This document shows, piece after piece, positions 1 through 6,284 of a stretch of 7,089 bases of DNA. The notes below the pieces were generated by a model. That model saw only the letters and a list, made by a program, of their open reading frames with translations, did not search any database and was not told the origin of the DNA. Numbering within the stretch: position 1 is the stretch's first letter; each line of letters starts with the position of its first letter. The DNA lies in assembly GCA_025361385.1 (NCBI GenBank), contig JANYAJ010000185.1:1-7089 (forward strand), read 5' to 3'. The DNA comes from Nitrospira sp. (GTDB lineage Bacteria; Nitrospirota; Nitrospiria; Nitrospirales; Nitrospiraceae). Position numbers and translations under genes: made by a program.

Positions 1-1
1 A

Positions 2-730
2 GATTTTTCTGCGGCAAGGTTTGTGATCTGCGGCGGATCCGCCCTCCCCTATGAGCTCCTCAAGAAATTCAAAGAACGGACCGGCCACCTGATCATCGAG
101 GGATACGGTCTGTCCGAAGCGTCCCCGGTTACCCATTGCAACATTGCACGCGGACTCTCGGTCAAGCGATCCATCGGATTGCCCATTGCAAACACCGAGG
201 CGAAAATCGTCGATGAGACGGGCCAGGAGGTCCCGATAGGGGAGGTCGGCGAACTCTGGGTGCGCGGCCCGCAAGTGATGCAGGGATACTGGAACAACCC
301 TATGGAAACGGCAACTGCGCTGAAGCCAGACGGGTGGCTCGCGACTGGCGACATCGCACGTGCAGATCAAGACGGGTTCTTCTATATCGTCGATCGGAAG
401 AAGGACATGATCCTGTCGACGTCAGGATTTAATGTCTATCCCTCCGAGGTCGAACAGGTACTCATGCTTCATCGACATGTCATTGAGGCCGCGGTCATCG
501 GAGTCCAGCTCAGGGACGGGAGCGAATCAATCAAGGCGTTTGTCGTCGTCACCGCCCACTCTGTATCTGCGGACGACCTCCTCACACATTGCCGGCGCTA
601 CCTGGCCGCCTACAAAATGCCCAGAAAGGTTGAGTTTCGCACCGAACTTCCTAAGACCCTTCTTGGGAAGACCCTGCACCGGATCTTGCGTGTGGAAGAA
701 CGTACGAGTGCCCCCCTCCTACGTTCCTAG
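2..730 (+). CDS. fadD: Long-chain acyl-CoA synthetase (FadD-like AMP-binding enzyme), C-terminal part
   Basis: This gene is cut by the window edge. The frame is open from base 2, so the in-frame GTG at 23 is internal and not the start. About 242 residues remain, roughly the C-terminal 40-45% of a 520-560 aa enzyme. The family joins fatty acids to CoA through an acyl-adenylate, using ATP, on the cytoplasmic side of the membrane. Visible motifs in order: GGSALP; the adenylate-binding YGLSE (bases 104-118); GELWVRGPQVMQGYW; the ATP-binding GWLATGD ending at 352; the hinge DRKKDMIL from 392, followed by SGFNVYPSEVE; and PKTLLGK, whose catalytic Lys codon is 668-670. The pattern resembles E. coli FadD more than acetyl- or benzoate-CoA ligases, but chain-length preference cannot be read from this part. 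The hinge loop seems one residue longer (ILSTSGF against the usual ILVSGF). The stop codon overlaps the stop of the convergent oxidase gene. The family call is firm; the symbol is tentative. Confidence 0.9.
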   Translation, partial: DFSAARFVICGGSALPYELLKKFKERTGHLIIEGYGLSEASPVTHCNIARGLSVKRSIGLPIANTEAKIVDETGQEVPIGEVGELWVRGPQVMQGYWNNPMETATALKPDGWLATGDIARADQDGFFYIVDRKKDMILSTSGFNVYPSEVEQVLMLHRHVIEAAVIGVQLRDGSESIKAFVVVTAHSVSADDLLTHCRRYLAAYKMPRKVEFRTELPKTLLGKTLHRILRVEERTSAPLLRS

Positions 731-1902
731 GCATGCCGGGATGGAGGCCATGCACCAGACTGGCTGAACCGTTTCTGAATGCATGGCAGCTCAGCCACAT
801 ACCGGGCAAGCGCCAGCGAGGCAGAGAGTCCGGGCGACTCGATGCCGATCAGGTTGATGAGGGGCGGGGCTTCCCTGTCTACCGAAACGATGAAGTCGCT
901 CTTCTGTCCGTCTGAAGCGACCAGTCGGGGGCGAATCCCCGAATAGGCCCAGCGGAGATCGCGTTCGTCCAGGGTCGGGAGGAATTTTTGCAACGCGTCG
1001 ACGAATAGGCCCGGCGGTGTCTTGTGCGACAGGTAATCTGTCTTGTCTTCGACTGGCACCTCATTCGGTCCGATAAACAATTGTCCGTTCGGACGGGGGC
1101 TGAAGTGTATCCCCTTACCTGTCGCGTGAGGAGGCAGCGCAGGATACACCAAGCGTCGGATGAGGCCTTGCTTCACTGGAGTGACCAGCTCGTAATACTC
1201 ACCCCGCAACGGACTGATGGTATACTTCTTGTTATCCAAGGCAAAGGCCGCGACATCGTCGGCGTGAAGTCCAGCGGCATTAATCACGCATGCCGCGCGG
1301 ACCCTCTGACGATCGGTGGTGACAATATAGTCCGTGGCATCTTCGTCGATGCCAATGACCCGGTTCTTGAATGCAAACTCGGCCCCGGTCGCTTCCGAGT
1401 CGGTCTGCAACGATTGCACGAAGGCCAGGGAATCTATGACTGCAACGCTTGGAATGATGATCCCGCAGCAGGCGTGGAGATTCGGTTCCCACGCATGCAA
1501 ACCCGATGGCGTCACGAACGACAGCCGGATGTTCGTCCTCCAGGCATTGACCCATAAGCGCCGCAGCATGGAGAACTCACGCCACAGGCCCCGCCGGACA
1601 TCCTCCCATGAAATCGCAATGACCATCCCCGTTCTGAGCAGCGGGATGCCTTTCGCTACGGCGTACGAGACGGCCATGGCGCTTCCCTCTCGCGCCAGTT
1701 GTCCCTTCAGCGAACAGGGATGTTCGTGGATTCCGCTATGGAGCACCCCGCTGTTGCGGCTGCTGGTCTCTGCGCCTACCCGATCATGTTGTTCAAACAC
1801 AACGATGCGGAGGGGCCTGTCCCAGGGTCGACGCAACAACTCCCTGGCAATGGCGCATCCGACCACCCCTCCCCCGACAATGCAGACATCATATGTAATC
1901 AT
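727..1902 (-). CDS. lhgO: FAD-dependent L-2-hydroxyglutarate oxidase/dehydrogenase-like protein (DAO family)
   Basis: The product is 391 aa, close to the roughly 400-420 aa of LhgO/L2HGDH. The start is the ATG at 1902, which gives MITYDVCIVGGG. It has AAGGAG (1911-1916) 8 nt upstream and places the Rossmann GxGxxG at residues 10-15. An in-frame start at 2025 would add 41 unlike residues. E37 ends the second strand and should bind the FAD ribose. The stretch SSRNSGVLHSGIH (47-59) is the signature that separates L-2-hydroxyglutarate enzymes from other DAO-fold oxidases. CVINAAGLHAD, FSPRPNGQLFIGPNE and a C-terminal GIESPGLSASLALARYV (from about 353) also fit. The known reaction is L-2-hydroxyglutarate to 2-oxoglutarate, with electrons passed to oxygen or the quinone pool. 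The related family of GlpA/GlpD glycerol-3-phosphate dehydrogenases is an alternative, and the glycerophosphodiesterase nearby makes that worth keeping open. The gene is divergent from the phospholipase. Confidence 0.85.
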   Translation of the reverse strand: MITYDVCIVGGGVVGCAIARELLRRPWDRPLRIVVFEQHDRVGAETSSRNSGVLHSGIHEHPCSLKGQLAREGSAMAVSYAVAKGIPLLRTGMVIAISWEDVRRGLWREFSMLRRLWVNAWRTNIRLSFVTPSGLHAWEPNLHACCGIIIPSVAVIDSLAFVQSLQTDSEATGAEFAFKNRVIGIDEDATDYIVTTDRQRVRAACVINAAGLHADDVAAFALDNKKYTISPLRGEYYELVTPVKQGLIRRLVYPALPPHATGKGIHFSPRPNGQLFIGPNEVPVEDKTDYLSHKTPPGLFVDALQKFLPTLDERDLRWAYSGIRPRLVASDGQKSDFIVSVDREAPPLINLIGIESPGLSASLALARYVAELPCIQKRFSQSGAWPPSRHA

Positions 1903-2042
1903 CGGGTCTGCTCCTTCGCGATCTGACGCAGGTCCAGTGCGGAATGCGCCTGATGCCCTTGCCTCTGCATGGCGTGGGTTGCAGAGCCCTCCGGCCTCCG
2001 TACAACACCGGTATGCAGAAAACATCCAGGCGGAGAACTCAC
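1903..2042. promoter_or_regulatory. Divergent intergenic region with likely promoters
   Basis: These 140 bp lie between the divergent oxidase and phospholipase starts, so promoters for both should sit here. On the plus strand TTGCAG (1979-1984) and TACAAC (2001-2006), 16 bp apart, are a passable sigma-70-like pair that would give a leader of about 30 nt. No convincing -10 box was found for the minus strand. SD sites are AAGGAG (1911-1916, minus strand) and AGGCGGAG (2028-2035, plus strand). No clear operator palindrome was seen. Confidence 0.3.
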
Positions 2043-3260
2043 ATGTCTGATCAGCTTTCGAATAAATACGGGAATGTCCTGTTTGTCTTTTGTGGAGGTG
2101 GGTGCAAGGCCGTCTTTCAGGCGGTTACGGCCTCTGAACTGGTTCATGCCGGTTTCCGTCCCACCCATATCGTGAGTGCCTCAGCCGGAACCTGCAACGC
2201 GCTTGGATTTGTCGAACATCCCGGGGAAGCCGGGGCCGCGAAAACGCTTCGGATCTGGGAAGACTATATCACCTCCCCCGAAGCAATCTACGAAGTCCAT
2301 CCATTCATCCGGGAAAAAGTAGCGCGTTTCTTAGGGGTGTTCCCAGAAGTCGCTCAAGGCTGGGGGCCGAGCGGCTCGATTCTCCATGATCTGAGGCGAG
2401 CGCTTAAATTCCTGCCACTGGTGATCTCCTTTTGTGTGCGCATGCCGTTTCGCGCTGCAGGCCGTACGGTAAGCTTCGTGTTTCGTCTCATGGATGCCTT
2501 TGCCTCCCCGAGCAAGTCGTTCCGACGGCTCGTGCAGGCGCCTGAAGTCCAAGAGGCGTTCAATGAGGTGGATAAGTATTTTGAGCTCAAGAGGATGAAA
2601 TCCTTCCTGGATCCATTCCCGCTCCTGGCCAGACTCGGTGAGGAGTTCGATCTGCAGAAGGTACTCACAAGCCCCGTCGTGTGGCACATCCTCGCTGAAC
2701 GATACGAAGACGGCGCGACCGTGGTCTTTTCCAACAAGGACCCCGATCTGACAATGGACGGGACCGAGGACGCACGAAGCCGGAAAACCAAATACGACCT
2801 CTTCTTTACACGCATTCGCGCATCCATGGCCCTCTACCCCTTGTTCGAGATGGTGGAGATGGACGGCTACCGATATCTCGATGCCGATCTCGCGAATCCC
2901 CTTCCAGTCGAAGAAGCCTTCAATGTGGGATGCGATACGATCTTTCTCTTTCTCAATGTCCCAAAGCAGAATGTTCGTATCGAACCCAATCCCCTGCGAG
3001 ACCTGCTGGAATTGAACGACCTTTCGCGTTTAAACGAGCGGTATATCCATCACCGCCTCAAGGAAGCCCAAGTAAAGGCCAAGGAGCGTGGCGTAAACCT
3101 GTTTGTCATACGCCCGGACGAAATCCCTCCCGGACTCGGATTACTGGAGATCGATCGCAAGGTGATCGAACAGGTGAAGACCCGGGAACGAAAACGAATG
3201 AAGGACTATCTTGAAAATCTGGAGGCGAATAATCTTCGATTGGCGCCACCAATCCAATAG
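2043..3260 (+). CDS. Patatin-like phospholipase family protein
   Basis: The product is 405 aa. The ATG at 2043 is chosen because AGGCGGAG (2028-2035) lies 7 nt upstream and the patatin core begins straight after it; the frame is open further upstream, but that sequence is intergenic. Patatins are Ser-Asp dyad lipid acyl hydrolases that release fatty acids from phospholipids. The oxyanion loop is GGGCK (18-22). The nucleophile elbow is S-A-S-A-G with Ser47, where most members have GxSxG. The Asp motif is DADL with Asp280, where DGG/DGA is usual. LANPLPVEEAF follows, as in the family. Between the two catalytic parts lies a long helical insert (about 60-270). It includes a hydrophobic and basic stretch (120-154: FLPLVISFCVRM, then RTVSFVFRLMDAF) that may contact membrane. 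There is no signal peptide, so a cytoplasmic or inner-membrane-face location is inferred. The C-terminus is charged and helical. It is probably co-transcribed with the phosphodiesterase 45 bp downstream. The fold call is firm; activity is unproven because of the variant elbow. Confidence 0.88.
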   Translation: MSDQLSNKYGNVLFVFCGGGCKAVFQAVTASELVHAGFRPTHIVSASAGTCNALGFVEHPGEAGAAKTLRIWEDYITSPEAIYEVHPFIREKVARFLGVFPEVAQGWGPSGSILHDLRRALKFLPLVISFCVRMPFRAAGRTVSFVFRLMDAFASPSKSFRRLVQAPEVQEAFNEVDKYFELKRMKSFLDPFPLLARLGEEFDLQKVLTSPVVWHILAERYEDGATVVFSNKDPDLTMDGTEDARSRKTKYDLFFTRIRASMALYPLFEMVEMDGYRYLDADLANPLPVEEAFNVGCDTIFLFLNVPKQNVRIEPNPLRDLLELNDLSRLNERYIHHRLKEAQVKAKERGVNLFVIRPDEIPPGLGLLEIDRKVIEQVKTRERKRMKDYLENLEANNLRLAPPIQ

Positions 3261-3305
3261 CCTCGGGAGGATGGACCCGCTCGATCTTGGATTCAGGAGG
3301 CCTCC

Positions 3306-3986
3306 ATGCGAAGGGTGTTAAGAATCGGCCATCGTGGGGCCGCGGGATATGCGGCGGAAAACACCTTGGCTGCGATTCGGAAAGGGATCGCCCTCGGAGT
3401 CGATTTTATAGAGGTCGACGTACGTTGCACCGCGGACGGGGTGCTCGTGATCCTTCATGATGAGACGGTCAATCGGACCACCAATGGGAAGGGCCGGGTC
3501 GATCGCTTGTCACTGCGGGAACTCAAGAAACTGAACGCGGGGAACGACGAGTCCATTCCAACACTTGAGGAAGTACTCAATGTGGTCAGGGGAAAAGCAG
3601 GGCTCATGGTGGAACTCAAGATCACAGGAGCGGCTCGGCAGGCGGTTGAAGCGGTGCGTGAGGCTGAGTTCGGAGGGCCTGTTATCTATGCGTCTTTCTT
3701 GCACGAAGAACTTGCACATGTTCGGGCATCCGACCCGGCGGCCCCTCTCATGGTGCTCTTCGGCAGACTGCCCAGAACTCCCGTGGCCTGCGCGATCGCG
3801 TCTGGATCTTCACATGTCGGTCTCCGGCACGACACCGCCACGCCCGCGCTCGTAGACACATTTCATCAGGCGGGCCTGCGCGTCTTTGTCTACACGGCAG
3901 ACGCGCTCGACGACATCCGGCACGCAGTCTCTCTCGCTGTTGACGGCATCATCTCGAACTTTCCTGACCGCATTGCCCGTCCATAG
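3306..3986 (+). CDS. Glycerophosphodiester phosphodiesterase (GDPD family)
   Basis: The product is 226 aa, the size of short bacterial cytoplasmic GDPDs such as UgpQ (about 247 aa). It has no signal peptide, unlike periplasmic GlpQ. The start ATG at 3306 has a perfect AGGAGG (3295-3300) 5 nt upstream. The TIM-barrel catalytic set is present: HRG (H9, R10), EN (18-19), the metal ligands in E36-V-D38, and general acid H51 in HD followed by NRTTNGKG. GLMVELKI supplies the later metal-binding Glu, and the end VDGIISNFPDRI matches the family's usual DGI-tDyPd. The family hydrolyses deacylated phospholipid head-group diesters to sn-glycerol-3-phosphate plus an alcohol. Lying 45 bp after a phospholipase gene, it probably acts on that enzyme's lyso- and deacylated products, or the pair serves membrane lipid turnover. 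The substrate head group cannot be read from sequence. Confidence 0.93.
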   Translation: MRRVLRIGHRGAAGYAAENTLAAIRKGIALGVDFIEVDVRCTADGVLVILHDETVNRTTNGKGRVDRLSLRELKKLNAGNDESIPTLEEVLNVVRGKAGLMVELKITGAARQAVEAVREAEFGGPVIYASFLHEELAHVRASDPAAPLMVLFGRLPRTPVACAIASGSSHVGLRHDTATPALVDTFHQAGLRVFVYTADALDDIRHAVSLAVDGIISNFPDRIARP

Positions 3987-4121
3987 TTCTTTTCCTCGTT
4001 CCTCTTGTCCAGATACTCCTCGATCTGCTCGTCGAGAACAATCTCGCCGACTGTATTCCAAGCCTGGTCGCAGGCCATCACCTACCATCTGGTCTATCCA
4101 CTGAGAAAATTGCGGCATCAC
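3890..4121 (-). pseudogene. Possible small frameshifted gene or remnant in the convergent gap
   Basis: The gap 3987-4154 has coding-like sequence on the minus strand, split over two frames. The first frame starts at GTG 4121 (or ATG 4118), behind AGGAGG (4132-4137), and reads MPQFSQWIDQMVGDGL before turning low in G/C at third positions. The +1 frame opens right after a TAG (4082-4084) and reads CDQAWNTVGEIVLDEQIEEY followed by LDKRNEEKNYG, with codons mostly ending in G or C, like a real acidic helical protein. A one-base indel near 4065-4081 would join them. The downstream part runs into the 3' end of the phosphodiesterase gene and looks like antisense there. No family was recognised. It could also be chance. 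Confidence 0.22.
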
Positions 4122-4140
4122 AATCGAAACGCCTCCTGGG

Positions 4141-4164
4141 CCGATTCGAGCAGACTAGAATCGG
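4141..4164 (-). terminator. Short hairpin across the 3' end of the beta-barrel gene
   Basis: CCGATTC (4141-4147) and GAATCGG (4158-4164) form a 7-bp perfect stem with a 10-nt loop. The structure includes the last codons and the stop of the barrel gene. No T-tract follows on the minus strand, so it is at best a weak or Rho-assisted terminator, or an mRNA 3'-end stabiliser. Confidence 0.3.
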
Positions 4165-5177
4165 TACTGAAGACTGAGTGACGTATTCGTATTGAAAAAA
4201 TCCCGCGTTCCGGCATTCGATGATCGCTGACTCCGCTGAAATCCCAGGGTCATCGCCGCGGCCTGACTCACCTCATAGCGCAGCTCGGCAGACCCCTGAT
4301 GCGTCGTATCAACCACGCTGCGATTCGAATCCCCGGCAATCTCACTGGTGAATACTTTCCGCCTGTAGGCATACCCGACCGTCACGGACCAGACAGGGTT
4401 CAGGAGGACCGTTGCTCCCACCGACGCAAAATGCTGGCAATAGGACACATCGTCCTTGAATTGGACCTCCTGCCGCCCGTCGGCGAGTCCTCGTTCGTAG
4501 AGGTAGGCCGTCGCCAGCATAAGTCGGGAATTGATCCTCCACTCCAGCTGCGGCCCCGACGTCCAGAACGTCGTGTCCCGCTCGGCAAACACGTCATTGA
4601 ATTGGCGAAGCCCGTAGCGGCCGACCAACGTGGCCGTCAGAAAGTCGGTGAGACGGCGTTCCAGCTGTAGCCGCCAGATGTGGGACGTGACCCGCTCTTC
4701 TTCATCCAAACGTTGGCCGGTACGCCGTTCAACATTCGGGCCCAAGAAAAGATTCGGCACATAGCGATAGCGGAGCAAGAGGGACGTCTCAGGGTCGAGC
4801 GCCTGTTTTAACTGAATCCGGTAGTTCCCGTGATTGAAGATGGGATTGTCGGTGAAAATGGAGCCATGCGCTTTGAGCGAGACTTCGGTCGGACCGAGAT
4901 GCGTGGGATGCGAGGCATGCCGGACATCGAGAGACGGCTCCCAGACAACATCGCTGGGCTTCTGCACCGGCACGATGGCCGGCTGGCTTGGATCTTCACT
5001 CAAACTCAGCCGTCTGGCCGAGGACAATTCAAATACATTGTCGGTGTAGAGAACCTTGGCCTCCGCTATGGCGGACCAGTCGGCCGCTGCATCGCGGGGC
5101 GTGAAGACGAGAGTACTGAATAATAGAAAGGAGAGACTGCCGAGAATCAGGCGACATGAACGCGAACCGCGTTTCAC
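4155..5177 (-). CDS. Outer-membrane beta-barrel protein
   Basis: The product is 340 aa. The signal peptide has a basic n-region (MKRGSRSCR), a hydrophobic core (10-26) and a likely cleavage site AAA|DW after residue 32. The mature part is a run of short alternating amphipathic strands rich in Tyr, Arg and Leu, for example LLLRYRYVPNLF, LATAYLYERGL and WSVTVGYAYRR. It ends in SLSLQYRF; the C-terminal Phe is the usual outer-membrane barrel assembly signal. I estimate roughly 12-16 strands. The early segment AEAKVLYTDNVFEL resembles the first strands of barrel families annotated only as hypothetical. The start is GTG 5177, which overlaps the TGA of the upstream cytochrome gene as GTGA. No good SD is visible, so translation probably depends on coupling. 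Function is not recognised: it could be a porin, an exopolysaccharide or efflux channel, or a conduit partner for the cytochrome. Confidence 0.8.
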   Translation of the reverse strand: MKRGSRSCRLILGSLSFLLFSTLVFTPRDAAADWSAIAEAKVLYTDNVFELSSARRLSLSEDPSQPAIVPVQKPSDVVWEPSLDVRHASHPTHLGPTEVSLKAHGSIFTDNPIFNHGNYRIQLKQALDPETSLLLRYRYVPNLFLGPNVERRTGQRLDEEERVTSHIWRLQLERRLTDFLTATLVGRYGLRQFNDVFAERDTTFWTSGPQLEWRINSRLMLATAYLYERGLADGRQEVQFKDDVSYCQHFASVGATVLLNPVWSVTVGYAYRRKVFTSEIAGDSNRSVVDTTHQGSAELRYEVSQAAAMTLGFQRSQRSSNAGTRDFFNTNTSLSLQYRF

Positions 5178-5617
5178 GGACGACCGAATGACCGCACGTA
5201 GAGCAATACGTGCCAGGCTTCTTCTTCAGTGAGGACCAGGGGAATGAACGAGGCCATATCGGTCCCCGGACTGCCATTTTTGAGGATCCAAATCAGTTCG
5301 CCATCCGTCCTCGCCGCCTGCCATACTTTGTCGGTAAAATTGCGTGGCAGCTTGCCGACAAGGCCGGGAATGTCTCCGAACCCCTTTCCATCCTTACCAT
5401 GACAGGTGACACAAAAGGCTTTCCCATGAAAAATGGTCTTCCCTTTTTCGACATTCTCGGGCGTCGCCTCGAAGGGGTTTGTCCAGGTCCTGGCTTCCTC
5501 AATCTTGTCGATCGGCACTCGGGGCCTAAGCACCGCCTCATCGGCTCCAAAAACCTGGATATCCCACGAACCGACTGCCACCGTTACACAGACTGCGCAC
5601 AGAAGGTATCGATGCAT
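5174..5617 (-). CDS. Monoheme c-type cytochrome (class I), periplasmic
   Basis: The product is 147 aa. The start ATG at 5617 is preferred because AGGA (5624-5627) lies 6 nt upstream and it begins a normal signal peptide (MHRYLLCAVCVTVAVG, cleavage near VFGA|D after residue 25). In-frame ATGs at 5647 and 5653 would add a charged leader without an SD. The heme-binding motif is C69-V-T-C72-H73, followed by GKDGKGFGD. The distal ligand is probably Met121 in SPGTDMASF. The C-terminal helix EEEAWHVLLYVRSFG is typical of cytochrome c/CccA-like folds. The protein should carry electrons in the periplasm. Its TGA overlaps the barrel gene's GTG by 4 bases, implying coupled synthesis in near-equal amounts. 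A free soluble form and a barrel-associated form are both possible. The redox partner is unknown. Confidence 0.92.
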   Translation of the reverse strand: MHRYLLCAVCVTVAVGSWDIQVFGADEAVLRPRVPIDKIEEARTWTNPFEATPENVEKGKTIFHGKAFCVTCHGKDGKGFGDIPGLVGKLPRNFTDKVWQAARTDGELIWILKNGSPGTDMASFIPLVLTEEEAWHVLLYVRSFGRP

Positions 5618-5670
5618 CGCCCTTCCTCTCGTCTTGCCATCGATCATGGACATTGCAACATCAACAGGGA

Positions 5671-5699
5671 CCAGCCTCGCCCATAGAGAACGAGGCTGG
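5671..5699 (-). terminator. Strong hairpin between the DUF1264 and cytochrome genes
   Basis: CCAGCCTCG (5671-5679) and CGAGGCTGG (5691-5699) form a perfect GC-rich 9-bp stem with an 11-nt loop, starting 14 nt after the DUF1264 stop. On the minus strand it is followed by TCCCTGTTGATGTTG, a poor T-tract, so termination may be partial. It lies 54 nt before the chosen cytochrome start and could set the relative expression of the upstream and downstream genes. Confidence 0.6.
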
Positions 5700-5713
5700 C
5701 CTCACTATCGATC

Positions 5714-6232
5714 CTACTTATCAGAATGTCCGGGGAACTTATGCCCGAGGGATTGCGGGAAGGTCACCGTGCCATCCGGGAATTCCTGTCCATGCTGCCA
5801 CAGGTGATAGATCACTCCGTCTGTCCCCGCGGCAACTTCTGCCACCTTGGCAGCCTGATCGGCCGGCATGTCGAGGATCTGGACACGGCCCGTAGCAATC
5901 TCGACTTTATGATCGTGGAAATGGCGGTGCCACTGGATAGCGGGTAATTTCCGGGTGAGATCCTTCGAGACGAAATACTCGATGGCAACTAATTTCGCTT
6001 TAGGATCCGTGGAATCGAATAGCAAACACTGGAGAATCTGGTCTGAGATCCCCTTGCAGTAGTGATGGAACGGCCCGCCCGGAGTCCCGTCGGCCATCAT
6101 GTGCGGCGCTTGCACGTGAATATCGAATCCTTCGACCGGAGATTTTGGCTCCCCGCTGACCGCCTTCTGCGGAGCCACTCCAGCACATCCGATCGCCGCA
6201 ACTGCGACCATGGCAAGCAGTCCTTTTCTCAT
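5714..6232 (-). CDS. DUF1264 (OBAP-family) protein, probable lipoprotein
   Basis: The product is 172 aa from ATG 6232. A GTG directly before it (6235) is an alternative start; AGGAGG (6242-6247) is 9 nt from the ATG and 6 nt from the GTG. The N-terminus (MRKGLLAMVAVAAIGC) is a signal peptide ending in a lipobox-like A-I-G-C with Cys16, so a lipid-anchored periplasmic protein is inferred. The rest matches what I know of DUF1264, the domain of plant oil-body-associated proteins: HHYC (56-59), QCLLFD (68-73), KLVAIEYFVS, then WHRHFHDHKVE (101-111) and a Gly/Asp-rich end. The biochemical role of the family is not established, in plants or bacteria. The conserved His and Cys residues suggest metal or ligand binding, but this is conjecture. 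It sits between a di-heme peroxidase gene and a cytochrome gene on the same strand, and a hairpin follows its stop. Confidence 0.85.
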   Translation of the reverse strand: MRKGLLAMVAVAAIGCAGVAPQKAVSGEPKSPVEGFDIHVQAPHMMADGTPGGPFHHYCKGISDQILQCLLFDSTDPKAKLVAIEYFVSKDLTRKLPAIQWHRHFHDHKVEIATGRVQILDMPADQAAKVAEVAAGTDGVIYHLWQHGQEFPDGTVTFPQSLGHKFPGHSDK

Positions 6233-6284
6233 CACAATAGACCTCCTACGTTTGGGGTTGGAAACCGTGGTCTTTACCTGTTAC

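Noticed and set aside
1024..1557. Another open plus-strand frame (177 codons) opposite the oxidase gene
   Set aside because: It lies wholly inside the oxidase gene on the other strand, with no recognisable domain and no SD.
1903..2025. N-terminal extension of the oxidase gene to an upstream in-frame start
   Set aside because: The extra 41 residues resemble no family member and would run across the divergent promoter region; the ATG at 1902 has a well-placed AAGGAG.
1334..2050. Long open plus-strand frame (238 codons) lying opposite the oxidase gene
   Set aside because: It is antisense to a gene with a clear FAD-binding motif and SD. Its product is low-complexity, rich in Ser, Pro and Arg, with no motif, as expected of a shadow frame in GC-rich DNA.
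4299..4670. Open plus-strand frame of 123 codons opposite the barrel gene
   Set aside because: It is antisense to a protein with a signal peptide and barrel pattern; its Arg/Pro-rich composition is typical of a shadow frame.
5618..5653. Upstream ATGs at 5647 and 5653 as the cytochrome start
   Set aside because: They lack an SD and put a charged 10-12 residue leader in front of a normal signal peptide; AGGA at 5624-5627 serves the ATG at 5617.
5210..5686. Open plus-strand frame of 158 codons opposite the cytochrome gene
   Set aside because: It is antisense to a clear CxxCH protein, with no motif of its own.
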